Assembly (NCBI RefSeq): GCF_040218225.1
Contig: NZ_JAVJQO010000008.1
Coordinates: 186,001 to 250,000, forward strand
Length of the DNA stretch: 64,000 bases
From: Gracilimonas sp.
GTDB taxonomy: Bacteria > Bacteroidota > Rhodothermia > Balneolales > Balneolaceae
Reading direction: 5' to 3'
The first letter of the stretch is position 1. Each line of letters opens with the position of its first letter. The notes under the pieces were generated by a model that was given only the letters and a program-made list of their open reading frames with translations, did no database searches and was not told the DNA's origin. Of the stretch, positions 45,959-54,811 are shown piece after piece. The position numbers and the translations under genes were made by a program.

Positions 45959-46453
45959 TTATTCAATATTATATAACTCCTTAATCTGCTCATAGTTCCG
46001 ATAATCTACAGCTTTGGTTTTAATAATCTCTGAGGGAGGAATAGCTATGACTCTCAGTACATCTCCATCAAAAATATTGGCATTTACCTGATTATTATCA
46101 GCAACCTCACCTTCGAGTACCAAGGTAAAATCGTCTATATCGAAATAGTAGCGCATATTAACCAGATCATTTTCAAAAGGAATGGAATAGGGTAAAGCAT
46201 GCCATGCGGTTGTTCCTTCAAATCTTATATAGCCTAGCACCAAACCATAGTCGACCATTTCTTCATCCAGGTTATCCCAGCCATAATTTGCTACAGAAAC
46301 GAATTCATCTTCTGCAACAAAGTCATTTGCGCGAATAGTTATGGTACTTGAATATACAAGATCGACTTCGCCTTCTACATCATTATCATAAATTGTACAA
46401 GATGTGATTGAGAAAAGTATTAGTAGTAACAGTAAAGATTTGATTGCCTTCAT
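45959..46453 (-). CDS. Hypothetical lipoprotein
   Basis: Start at ATG 46453 (rather than 46489) because it begins the signal peptide with lipobox SITSC, giving C19 and 164 residues. The mature protein has no recognised domain; it contains tyrosine- and acid-rich beta-like stretches (MVDYGLVLGYIRFEGTTAWH, SIPFENDLVNMRYYFD). It is on the minus strand, 81 bases before the small OMP gene, with the nuoH terminator upstream. Function unknown. Confidence 0.7.
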   Translation of the reverse strand: MKAIKSLLLLLILFSITSCTIYDNDVEGEVDLVYSSTITIRANDFVAEDEFVSVANYGWDNLDEEMVDYGLVLGYIRFEGTTAWHALPYSIPFENDLVNMRYYFDIDDFTLVLEGEVADNNQVNANIFDGDVLRVIAIPPSEIIKTKAVDYRNYEQIKELYNIE

Positions 46454-46586
46454 AGCCAGCTCCATTTGTTTTTGATAATATTCAATCAAGAATCTGGAGT
46501 AAGAATAGGGAAGTGGGAAGCTAGATTATATCACATCTTTGGATTAGGCAATTCATGCGATAGGAAGGACTGTAAAAAATAAAAAA

Positions 46587-46614
46587 GCCCATCACAGTAA
46601 GGTCTGTGACGGGC
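46587..46614 (-). terminator. Intrinsic terminator of the nuo operon
   Basis: GCCCATCACAG (46587-46597) pairs with CTGTGACGGGC (46604-46614) with one mismatch, and the minus strand follows with a T-run. It lies 26 bases after the nuoH stop, so transcription of the nuo genes ends here. Confidence 0.85.
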
Positions 46615-46639
46615 TGATTAAAGTCAGTTCAACAAACGA

Positions 46640-47671
46640 TTAGAAAAAGTGTGTATAAGCATACATGCCTGCAGCAATCAGCATAAAGTTAAGAATACTG
46701 AGAGGCAGTAAACGAGCCCAGCCTAACTTCATTACCTGATTGTATTTGAATCGTGGGATGGTCCAGCGTACCCAAATGAACACAAAGCACCAGAATACAA
46801 CCTTGCCCATAAATACGGATACATCCAGAATTCCTTTGGCTAATGGGCTCATTTCAGGTAACCAGTATCCCGCGAAAGGAAGGTGGTAACTTCCAAAGAA
46901 GAAAGTTGTAATCAGAACACTTCCAATAAAAACGTGCATATACTCAGCAAGGAAAAACATTCCGAAACGCATGCCACTATATTCAGTGTGGAAACCACCA
47001 ACAAGTTCCTGTTCAGCCTCCACCAAATCAAATGGAGTTCTGTTGGCTTCAGCAAAGGCAGCTATAATAAATATTACTGCACCAATCGGGTTTATAAACA
47101 CATTCCACAGATACTCCTGTGAAGCGGCAATTTCTACCATACTAAGAGAACCGGCTACTAAAACCACCGAAGCCAAGGCCATACCCATGGGAAGTTCGTA
47201 ACTAATCATCTGAGCAGCAGCTCTAAGTCCACCAAGAAGGGAGTATTTACTATTTGATGACCAACCCGCCAGTGTTACACCATAAACTCCAAGAGAAGCA
47301 ATGGCCAGGATAAAGAGAACACCTGCATTGATATCGGTAACATATAGATTTTCTCCAAAGGGAATTACAGAAACGGTCATAAAAGCAGTAAAAACCGGAA
47401 TGACAGGAGCAATGTGGTGAATTACTTTATAACCCTGAGAAGGAGTTACATCTTCTTTCAAAAGAAGTTTTAAAACGTCAGCAACCGGCTGTAATAGGCC
47501 AGCAGGTCCGACCCGGTTTGGCCCTACACGATTCTGAATTAACCCAGCGATTCGGCGTTCAGCATAAACCAGAAGAGCCGCTGAATTGAGCCAGGTAAAA
47601 ATACCTAAGCTAAGAACGGCAACCCAGGTAGGGATAAAAAGTCCTAAAATATCAATTCCACCTGTACTCAT
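46640..47671 (-). CDS. nuoH: NADH-quinone oxidoreductase subunit H
   Basis: The 343-residue protein has about eight membrane segments and typical NuoH motifs: RRIAGLIQNRVGPNRVGPAG (quinone channel), MVEIAASQEY-type E-rich loop, and EANRTPFDLVEAEQELVGGF near the middle, whose acidic residues face the quinone site. NuoH links the peripheral arm to the proton-pumping arm of complex I. Its start abuts the nuoG stop. It is the last gene here; nuoI-N are not downstream. Confidence 0.97.
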   Translation of the reverse strand: MSTGGIDILGLFIPTWVAVLSLGIFTWLNSAALLVYAERRIAGLIQNRVGPNRVGPAGLLQPVADVLKLLLKEDVTPSQGYKVIHHIAPVIPVFTAFMTVSVIPFGENLYVTDINAGVLFILAIASLGVYGVTLAGWSSNSKYSLLGGLRAAAQMISYELPMGMALASVVLVAGSLSMVEIAASQEYLWNVFINPIGAVIFIIAAFAEANRTPFDLVEAEQELVGGFHTEYSGMRFGMFFLAEYMHVFIGSVLITTFFFGSYHLPFAGYWLPEMSPLAKGILDVSVFMGKVVFWCFVFIWVRWTIPRFKYNQVMKLGWARLLPLSILNFMLIAAGMYAYTHFF

Positions 47672-49408
47672 TTATGCTGTTGCCTCTTTTTTGTTTGAAG
47701 GGTTAAGATTTACACCCATTTCATTATCCATTCGTTCGTAGCTAATATCTTCGAAAGCTGGATTAGATGTTGCAATTTCATTCATGATGTCACGGGGTGA
47801 ACCGAACTCTACATTAAGTCCTAAGCGATCGGCCAATCGGTTCATGATTTCCCAGGCGGGAGCACAATCAACCTTATTGTCTTCGGTAACCCAGTTATCA
47901 AAATTGGTTCCGTAGCGATCCAGTCGGCCTTGTGACATTTCCAGATCCAGACTTCGATGGGTGTACTTAGTTTCTTTGGCAGGGAAGGAACGCTGAATTC
48001 GACCATCTACATTTACATAGCTGGCTGCGTGCTCTGCAATACAGGTTACAGGTATAACAAGATCGGCTGCTTTACTGGTATCACATTCATTGGTTGAAAG
48101 CAGTATGCTGAATTTGCCTTTAAGATCATCCGGAGAAAGTACTTCACGATCAATCAACTCATCAGAAAACATGATCACGATTTTGGCATCCTTAATATCT
48201 GACTTAAGATCTGAGCTTTCTTCGTAGCCGAGCAGTTTTACTCCCTCGGTATTAGGGGCCTGATCGTCAGTTAGCAAGAAGTCATCTCCGGCACCTTCAA
48301 TGATATGCGGGGCAAATTTAAAGTTATTAACACCCCAAAGGTTGAAGATCTTCATTAACGCATAATTCTCTTCAACCGATGCGTGAGCACTTCCGATCAC
48401 TAAAACATCTTCCGGCTTTCCGGCTTCCAGCGTTTCAGCAAAAGTCTCAATAGCATTATTCCAGGAAGTCTTGGACTGATTATCTCCATCGAGTTTGAGG
48501 GCAGGGCGGGAGATACGGTTTTCATTAAACCTTCTATAAGCTTCTCGTCCAGCATCTGACATCCAATGGTCGTTTACTTCACCATTATATCTAGGAGTGA
48601 TTCGGAGTACCAGATTATCCCGTGTCCAAATATCAATATTGGTTCCTTTACCATTCGTTACATCGATGCTTGGGGTTTGATTCATTTCCCAAACCCGAGC
48701 CTTAAACCGGAAATCGGTAGATGTGAGGGCTCCTACAGGACAGATATCGATGGTATTCATAGAATAAGGATCATCAAACTCACGTCCTGGGGCTGTAGTA
48801 GGATAATTTTTATCACCACGTGAAGTGATGGTCAATTGATGAGTTTCACTGATTTCTTCTGTAAAGCGTACACATCGGGTACAGTTTATGCAACGTTCAG
48901 CATCAAGTGTTACTCGGGGCCCAAGCTCAACTCTCTTAGGCTTATGAACCTTTTTGACTTCGAAACGACTGCCTTCAGGACCGTATTTATAAGTCTGAAT
49001 TTGCAACGGACATTCTCCGGCCTGATCACAAATCGGGCAATCCAGCGGATGGTTAACCAGAATGAGCTCCATCGTGTCTTTTTGGGCACGAGCTACTTCC
49101 TTGCTGGTCTCCTGAGTTTGAACAACCATACCGTCCTGCATTTGCATAGTGCAGGAGGTTTGCATTTTTGGAAACCATCTGATTTCACGTTCACCATTCT
49201 CATCCAGTTCATACTCGCCAGTTTCCCGGTTTTTAACTGGTGTACCAACTTTTACATAGCACTGTCGGCAGTTAGCCGGTGCGCTCATAGAAGGGTGGTA
49301 GCAAAAGAAAGGAACTTCCTTACCATTATCTAAAATGAATTGAAGCAGACCTTTGTCAGTGCCTTCTTCAAATTCGTATCGTTGTCCGTCTATAAATATT
49401 TCTGGCAT
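47672..49408 (-). CDS. nuoG: NADH-quinone oxidoreductase subunit G (short form)
   Basis: The 578-residue subunit has the N-terminal iron-sulfur binding region: C36, C47, C50 and C86 for the 2Fe-2S cluster, the H120-C124-C127-C133 set (NHPLDCPICDQAGECPL) and C173-C176-C179-C223 (CINCTRCV, CPVGAL). The following molybdopterin-like domain is shorter than in E. coli NuoG (908) and lacks the cysteines of an extra (N7) cluster. It passes electrons from NuoF to the Q-module. No lesion is seen in the frame; the reduced C-terminal part may be a genuine short form. Confidence 0.95.
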   Translation of the reverse strand: MPEIFIDGQRYEFEEGTDKGLLQFILDNGKEVPFFCYHPSMSAPANCRQCYVKVGTPVKNRETGEYELDENGEREIRWFPKMQTSCTMQMQDGMVVQTQETSKEVARAQKDTMELILVNHPLDCPICDQAGECPLQIQTYKYGPEGSRFEVKKVHKPKRVELGPRVTLDAERCINCTRCVRFTEEISETHQLTITSRGDKNYPTTAPGREFDDPYSMNTIDICPVGALTSTDFRFKARVWEMNQTPSIDVTNGKGTNIDIWTRDNLVLRITPRYNGEVNDHWMSDAGREAYRRFNENRISRPALKLDGDNQSKTSWNNAIETFAETLEAGKPEDVLVIGSAHASVEENYALMKIFNLWGVNNFKFAPHIIEGAGDDFLLTDDQAPNTEGVKLLGYEESSDLKSDIKDAKIVIMFSDELIDREVLSPDDLKGKFSILLSTNECDTSKAADLVIPVTCIAEHAASYVNVDGRIQRSFPAKETKYTHRSLDLEMSQGRLDRYGTNFDNWVTEDNKVDCAPAWEIMNRLADRLGLNVEFGSPRDIMNEIATSNPAFEDISYERMDNEMGVNLNPSNKKEATA

Positions 49409-49477
49409 AATTTCTACATTAAAACCACAGAGTTCACAAAGCGAATTTGCTATCTCCGTGTTCTTTGTGGTTAATCA

Positions 49478-50764
49478 TTAAGCAACTGCATGCACGCTTT
49501 TCTTACATCGTGCTTCAAATTCATCTCTGAAACGGTTGATAGTATGGCGAATTGGCCATGCGGCGGCATCCGCCAGGGCACAGATTGTGCGGCCTTCCAT
49601 TTGTGTGGTTAGATCCAATAAAAGGTCTAAATCACGAATTTCACCATCACCGTTTTTAATCTTCAATAAAATCTTTTCAGCCCAGCCGGTTCCTTCACGG
49701 CATGGAGTACATTGTCCACAGGATTCATGATGGTAGAAGTGAGATATTCTCCAGAGGGCGTCAACCATGTCCGTATCTTCATCCATTACAATCATTCCCG
49801 CGGTTCCCATCATAGATCCGGCTTCCCGAAGAGAGTCAGAATCCATAGAAATACCTTCAAGCTGATCTGCTCTTAAAACCGGAGTAGAAGATCCGCCGGG
49901 GATAAGCGCTTTTAATTTTTTGCCACCACGAATGCCCTGTGCAACATCATTAATCAATTCCATTACCGGCACACCAGTGGGCAGTTCATAAACACCAGGA
50001 CGGTTTACATGTCCGGAAATTCCATACAGCACGGGGCCTGGGTGATTTTCAGCACCAATTCCTTTAAACCAATCTGAGCCATTTTTTATAACTAAAGGAA
50101 CATTGGCTAAAGTTTCGATATTGTTGATCGTGGTTGGTCGGCCCCATAATCCTTTTTGGGCAGGAAAGGGAGGCTTAACACGTGGATACCCCCGCTTGCC
50201 TTCGAGCGACTCTAACATCGATGTCTCCTCGCCACATATATAGGCACCAGCACCATAGGTGATTTCAAATTCGACACTATAATCGGTTCCAAATAAATTC
50301 TTACCTATATATCCCTTATCACGGGCATCCTGAAGAGCTTTCTCCATCATTTTAACCCATGAAATATATTCCCCGCGTACGTACACATAAATGGTAGTAA
50401 TTTGCATCGCGTATGCGGCAATCAATGCTCCTTCAATAAAGAGGTGTGGATTGTATTCAAAAATCTTTCGGTCTTTAAAGGTACCGGGCTCAGATTCATC
50501 ACCGTTGCATGCCAAGTAACGAGGTCCGCCATCAGGCTTGGGCATAAACGACCATTTCAGTCCGGCATTGAATCCGGCTCCGCCTCGTCCTCTGATGTTA
50601 GCTGCTTTTACTTCATTTACGACACTTTCAGGAGTCCAGTCGTTGCCGGTAACTACTTTTTTAAGCGATTCATAACCGCCATTCTTTTCATAAACATCAA
50701 TCTTCTCGAGATTGGGGATGTCGGGAATAAGAACGGGTTCAAATGATTTCCAGTCTGAGGCCAT
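49478..50764 (-). CDS. nuoF: NADH-quinone oxidoreductase subunit F
   Basis: The 428-residue FMN- and NADH-binding subunit starts the electron path of complex I. The NADH-binding glycine motif GRGGAGFNAGLKW, the FMN motif GAGAYICGEETSMLES, and the 4Fe-4S (N3) cysteines in ESCGQCTPCREGTGW plus RTICALADAA are all present. It is separated from nuoG by 69 bases, slightly wider than other gaps. Length is normal. Confidence 0.98.
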   Translation of the reverse strand: MASDWKSFEPVLIPDIPNLEKIDVYEKNGGYESLKKVVTGNDWTPESVVNEVKAANIRGRGGAGFNAGLKWSFMPKPDGGPRYLACNGDESEPGTFKDRKIFEYNPHLFIEGALIAAYAMQITTIYVYVRGEYISWVKMMEKALQDARDKGYIGKNLFGTDYSVEFEITYGAGAYICGEETSMLESLEGKRGYPRVKPPFPAQKGLWGRPTTINNIETLANVPLVIKNGSDWFKGIGAENHPGPVLYGISGHVNRPGVYELPTGVPVMELINDVAQGIRGGKKLKALIPGGSSTPVLRADQLEGISMDSDSLREAGSMMGTAGMIVMDEDTDMVDALWRISHFYHHESCGQCTPCREGTGWAEKILLKIKNGDGEIRDLDLLLDLTTQMEGRTICALADAAAWPIRHTINRFRDEFEARCKKSVHAVA

Positions 50765-50770
50765 AATTAC

Positions 50771-51313
50771 TTAAATATTTCTTTTTTCGAGGAGAGGCAT
50801 TCCTACCGATTCAAATTCAGGCATTTCACCTTTTTTAAGGCTGTCGATGACTTTATCTAATTTCTCTTCCGTGAGATTATTAACGTATACATCATTTGTG
50901 ATCTGCATCATTGGTGCATAGCCACACGCCCCGAGGCATTCAACCGATTGAATACTAAACATACCGTCATCAGTTGTTTCGCCAGCTTTAATACCCAGTT
51001 TATCTTCCAGGTAGTGCAGCATTTCATAACCGCCACAAAGCTGACAACTGGTTGTTGTACAAACATCCAATACGTATTTCCCTTTGCGCTCTTTATAATA
51101 TTGGGTATAAAATGATGCCACTCCATGTACATGTGACTCGGGTAGGTCAAGAGTCTCGGCAACCAGACGTTGAACTGCCGGTTCAACGTGGCCAAACCGA
51201 CGTTGAGCTACCCAGAGTGTAGGCAGGGTAGCAGGCATCACGGTAGGAAACTTCGCCTTTATGGTTTCGATTTCCTCTAAGTCTTCTTTTGTAAATTCGT
51301 ACGTTTCTTCCAT
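50771..51313 (-). CDS. nuoE: NADH-quinone oxidoreductase subunit E
   Basis: The 180-residue thioredoxin-fold subunit holds the 2Fe-2S cluster N1a. Ligands are the C-x4-C pair in VCTTTSCQLCGG and the C-x3-C pair in VECLGACGYAP. It sits between nuoD and nuoF in the canonical order; its start overlaps the nuoD stop by one base. The length is near that of E. coli NuoE (166). Confidence 0.97.
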   Translation of the reverse strand: MEETYEFTKEDLEEIETIKAKFPTVMPATLPTLWVAQRRFGHVEPAVQRLVAETLDLPESHVHGVASFYTQYYKERKGKYVLDVCTTTSCQLCGGYEMLHYLEDKLGIKAGETTDDGMFSIQSVECLGACGYAPMMQITNDVYVNNLTEEKLDKVIDSLKKGEMPEFESVGMPLLEKRNI

Positions 51314-52605
51314 TATTTATCTGCTTCTCCCATTACAGGATCAATTCCTCCGATTATTACAACAGTATCAGCAACCATTTCTCCATCCAGAATGTGCTCC
51401 AATACCTGAAGATTTCTGAGGGATGGTGCATTTACTTTTAATCTCCATGGATGTCCGGTTCCATCGCTTTGAATAAAGTAGCCAAGTTCACCTTTTGGTG
51501 ACTCCACCGCATGATAAACTTCTTTACCAGCAGGAGGACAAATGCCTGTATCCGTCATCATGAAATCATGAATCATGCCTTCCATGGAATAATATACTTC
51601 GTCTTTAGAAGGATAGGCTTGTTTGGCATTGTTGGTTCGGATCGGACCTTTAGGCATCTTATCGAAGCACTGCTGAATAATCTTAATACTTTCACCCATT
51701 TCTTCCATACGGACGAAATACCGGGCAAGATTATCACCTTCCATGCGGGTAGGCACTTCAAAATCAACCTGATCGTATTTCAGGTAAGGTTTGATAATTC
51801 GTTGATCAACAGCATAACCAGCAGCTCGTAGTACGGGGCCGGTTGCTCCAAGGTCTAGTGCATTTTCTGTTTTAAGAATACCCACATCCTGATTTCTGTC
51901 AATAAAAATGCGGTTTCTGTCTAAAAGTTTGTGCCAGTCTTTAAGCTCCTGTGGGAATTTTTCGACAAATTCTTTAATACGGGCTACAGCATCATCGGTT
52001 AGATCATTAGCTACACCACCAATTCTGGAATGTGAAACGGTAAACCGGTGACCGGCTACTTCATCAAAAATGTCATAAATTTTTTCGCGCTCACGGAATG
52101 TCCAGATAAAAAAGGAAATCGCCCCGGCATCCATAACCATTGTTCCCAGCCATAAAAGGTGAGAAGAAATTCGGGCAAGTTCACAGCAAATCATTCGGAT
52201 GTATTGAGCCCGTTCCGGCACTTCAACGTCGGCCAGTTTTTCAACAGCGGTACATAAAGCTACATTATTGCTGTATGGAGAGAGGTAATCCATGCGATCG
52301 GTGTAAGGCATGAATTCCTGGTACGTTTTATTCTCAGCAATTTTCTCTACACCGCGGTGGAGATACCCAATATCGATCTTTGTTTTCTCAATGAGTTCAC
52401 CACGTAACTGAAGAATCAAACGAAGCACACCATGAGTTGCAGGGTGCTGAGGTCCCATGTTTAGTACCATTTTGGAATTCAGCGGATCTTCGCTGTCAAT
52501 TTCCTCAATGGTTGTGTGCTTATCCTCAAGACTTTTATATATACCTCGCTGGTGTTCCTTAAAAAACTTAGGATCAACCTTACTGTTAATATCTGTGAGT
52601 TTCAT
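51313..52605 (-). CDS. nuoD: NADH-quinone oxidoreductase subunit D
   Basis: The 430-residue Q-site subunit has the typical motifs MGPQHPATHGVLRL, GYLHRGVEK, RIG/SHLLW-like region (ARISSHLLWLG) and a C-terminal DPVMGEADK. With NuoB, NuoH and the others it forms the quinone-reduction chamber. NuoC and NuoD are separate genes, not a fusion. Reading frame and length are normal. Confidence 0.98.
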   Translation of the reverse strand: MKLTDINSKVDPKFFKEHQRGIYKSLEDKHTTIEEIDSEDPLNSKMVLNMGPQHPATHGVLRLILQLRGELIEKTKIDIGYLHRGVEKIAENKTYQEFMPYTDRMDYLSPYSNNVALCTAVEKLADVEVPERAQYIRMICCELARISSHLLWLGTMVMDAGAISFFIWTFREREKIYDIFDEVAGHRFTVSHSRIGGVANDLTDDAVARIKEFVEKFPQELKDWHKLLDRNRIFIDRNQDVGILKTENALDLGATGPVLRAAGYAVDQRIIKPYLKYDQVDFEVPTRMEGDNLARYFVRMEEMGESIKIIQQCFDKMPKGPIRTNNAKQAYPSKDEVYYSMEGMIHDFMMTDTGICPPAGKEVYHAVESPKGELGYFIQSDGTGHPWRLKVNAPSLRNLQVLEHILDGEMVADTVVIIGGIDPVMGEADK

Positions 52606-52608
52606 GCC

Positions 52609-53121
52609 TTACTCCGTATCTGGGGTTGTGTTAGGCAATTCGATAGAACCGGGGATACCCAACAGCGGAAATTCTTTTCTAAGCGGGAAGTATTCAAAGT
52701 CTTCCGGCATATACATTCTTCTGTGATCAGGATGTCCTTCAAAACGGACACCATACATGTCATAGATTTCACGCTCAAACCAGCCGGCTGAAGTCCAAAG
52801 TGATGTAGCGGTTGGTACGTGAGGGTTTTCTTCTTCTACTCTGATCTTAACAAAAATTCTGTCCTGTGTTCTCAGATTCATGATGTTGTAGATCACTTCA
52901 AATCGTTCATCAGAGGTATACCTGTCGGTTCCAATGATGTCGCATAAAAAGATGAAGTGATGTTTCTCCTTCAGGAATTTGAGAATCTGAATAATATTCT
53001 CTGCTTCAACCCGAATATATGTGTGATCGCAGGATTGGTAGACATCAATCAAATCTTCTGAGAAATCAGAAGACAGGCCATCTACTACGCCTTGCTCCGT
53101 TTTGTTTAGTTCTAAACTCAT
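52609..53121 (-). CDS. nuoC: NADH-quinone oxidoreductase subunit C
   Basis: The 170-residue subunit shows the NuoC signature ERFEVIYNIMNLRTQDRIFV-like strand block and SLWTSAGWFEREIYDMYGV followed by HPDHRRMYMPEDFE, typical of the 30-kDa family. It has no cofactor. It lies three bases from nuoD and four from nuoB. Confidence 0.97.
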   Translation of the reverse strand: MSLELNKTEQGVVDGLSSDFSEDLIDVYQSCDHTYIRVEAENIIQILKFLKEKHHFIFLCDIIGTDRYTSDERFEVIYNIMNLRTQDRIFVKIRVEEENPHVPTATSLWTSAGWFEREIYDMYGVRFEGHPDHRRMYMPEDFEYFPLRKEFPLLGIPGSIELPNTTPDTE

Positions 53122-53125
53122 AATC

Positions 53126-53608
53126 TTAACTATCTAATAAAACAGAGTGCTCAGTTTTAATTTTATCCTGGATCTTCATTAGCGCATGAAGAAGGGCATC
53201 AGGCCGTGGAGGGCATCCGGATACATAAGCATCTACAGGCAAGTAATTATCAACTCCCTGAACTACTCCGTAGCAACGGTGCATACCACCTGTTGATGCA
53301 CAAGCACCCATTGCAATACACCATTTTGGATCCGGCATCTGATCCCAGATTCTGCGAATGGCATGAGCCATTTTGTAGGTAGACCAACCTGCAACGATCA
53401 TTACATCGCTTTGACGAGGGGAGAAGCGCATAACTTCTGACCCAAACCTGGAAGCGTCATAACGAGGACCCGCAAAAGCCATCATCTCAATTGCACAACA
53501 AGCCAAACCCATTGGCATAGGCCATGCAGCATTGGCTCGCGCCCAGTTGGATAGCGCATCAATTTTTGTAGTAAAAAAACCTTCACCTAGTGCTGATTCA
53601 ATTCCCAT
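53126..53608 (-). CDS. nuoB: NADH-quinone oxidoreductase subunit B
   Basis: The 160-residue subunit carries the terminal 4Fe-4S cluster N2: GLACCAIEM provides adjacent cysteines, and [16 protein letters not shown] and [12 protein letters not shown] provide the others. It transfers electrons to quinone. The upstream GLACC is preceded by WPMPM instead of the more common W-P-M-T-F. The gene lies eight bases from nuoA. Fully intact. Confidence 0.98.
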   Translation of the reverse strand: MGIESALGEGFFTTKIDALSNWARANAAWPMPMGLACCAIEMMAFAGPRYDASRFGSEVMRFSPRQSDVMIVAGWSTYKMAHAIRRIWDQMPDPKWCIAMGACASTGGMHRCYGVVQGVDNYLPVDAYVSGCPPRPDALLHALMKIQDKIKTEHSVLLDS

Positions 53609-53616
53609 AGTAATGT

Positions 53617-53991
53617 TTAAGCTTTAAAATGATTTAAGTCCCAATCCAAGGTGCCTTTTTTCAAAGTATAAAGAAGCCCGATGAATAGTATTACAATAAA
53701 TAGCATCATAGCCATGAACGTTCCTACGCCAAACTCCAGGTAACGAACGGCCCATGGATATATAAAAACAACCTCAAGGTCGAATACAATAAATTCCATG
53801 GCTACTAAATAGAAACTGATAGAATAACGGTCTCTGGCTTCACCCACTGGATCCATTCCACTTTCGTAAGGATCGAGTTTGTTTTTGTTTGGACGAAAAG
53901 GCCCTAAAATTTTAGACAAGAGCAGGAATGCTGCCGCTAAAATCATAGCGACGATAGCTACTATTAGAATTGGAAAATAATTTTCGAGCAT
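53617..53991 (-). CDS. nuoA: NADH-quinone oxidoreductase subunit A
   Basis: The start at 53991 gives 124 residues starting MLENYFPI and a first membrane span, preferred over the 15-residue longer frame at 54036. Three hydrophobic spans, the YESGMDPVG loop and the E-F-x-x-F-D-L-E-V segment ([14 protein letters not shown]) typify NuoA. It is the first gene of the operon, with a 238-base divergent intergenic region holding the operon promoter and that of the nuclease gene. Confidence 0.93.
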   Translation of the reverse strand: MLENYFPILIVAIVAMILAAAFLLLSKILGPFRPNKNKLDPYESGMDPVGEARDRYSISFYLVAMEFIVFDLEVVFIYPWAVRYLEFGVGTFMAMMLFIVILFIGLLYTLKKGTLDWDLNHFKA

Positions 53992-54217
53992 ATATCTGAA
54001 ATGTTCTCGGTTAATGGGCTGAAAAGTTACCCTCAATGTTTCGCAATGTCAACGAAATTGGGCGAGAATATAGGCTTTATTTGGATTTTTATGGAAGAAA
54101 AAAGATTGAATTTTAGGTAAACTTTTTAAGATTCATTAAAGTTGCATAACAAAATGTGCAGGTTTAAGACTTAATTAAAATTCGTTACCTTCTAAATCCA
54201 ACCTACAAAAGCATATA

Positions 54218-54232
54218 AAAGGTGTAGATTTG
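54218..54232 (+). promoter_or_regulatory. Shine-Dalgarno site deciding the TTG start of the bifunctional-nuclease gene
   Basis: AAAGGTG (54218-54224) lies five bases before TTG (54230-54232), matching good ribosome binding and making TTG the likely start. No ATG start in frame is available before the conserved region. Confidence 0.6.
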
Positions 54233-54808
54233 AGTAAAGTATTAATGGAAATTTTGGGACTCTCAACAAGCCCTAGCAGCGGTGGAGCTTATGCTCTGAT
54301 TTTAACTGAGGCAGAAGGAAATCAAAGACTCCCAATTATAATAGGTTCGTTCGAAGCACAAGCTATTGCATTGGAGCTTGAGAATATTAAGCCACCTCGG
54401 CCCATGACTCACGACCTCCTGAAAAACTTTTTTCTAAGCTTTGACACTCAGGTCAAGCAAGTCTTTATTAATGACCTATCGGAAGGAACCTTTTATGCGC
54501 AAATTATATTTGAGCGGGAGAATCAGCTTGTCGAGCTTGACGCCCGGCCGAGTGACGCTATTGCATTGGCGGTACGTTTTAATGCACCTATTTATGTTAA
54601 CGATGAGGTTCTGAAGGAAGCTGGTATAAGCACTGAACCAGAAAGCCAAACACTGGAAGAGGCACTTAAAAGTGATGAACCTGCTCCCGGACAAAAAGAG
54701 TTAACGCAGCTCGAAAAGTTGGAAAAAGAGCTTCAGACAGCTATTGAAACAGAAAATTATGAGAAAGCGGCCAAGATCAGGGACCGTATTTCAAAAATGA
54801 AAGGATAA
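54230..54808 (+). CDS. Bifunctional nuclease-family protein (DUF151) with UVR domain
   Basis: The 192-residue protein has a DUF151/bifunctional-nuclease domain (to ~140) with the conserved run LPIIIGSFEAQAIALELE, followed by ARPSDAIALAVRFNAPIYV, and a C-terminal UVR motif (LTQLEKLEKELQTAIETENY, residues ~154-190) that binds UvrB-like partners. The family cleaves DNA and RNA in some bacteria. Starts at TTG, supported by a good SD site. It is three bases upstream of bshC, whose TTG follows its stop closely. Confidence 0.88.
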   Translation: MSKVLMEILGLSTSPSSGGAYALILTEAEGNQRLPIIIGSFEAQAIALELENIKPPRPMTHDLLKNFFLSFDTQVKQVFINDLSEGTFYAQIIFERENQLVELDARPSDAIALAVRFNAPIYVNDEVLKEAGISTEPESQTLEEALKSDEPAPGQKELTQLEKLEKELQTAIETENYEKAAKIRDRISKMKG

Positions 54809-54811
54809 ATT

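Noticed and set aside
48836-49333. 165-codon plus-strand frame inside nuoG
   Set aside because: Antisense to the iron-sulfur region of nuoG, which is clearly coding on the minus strand.
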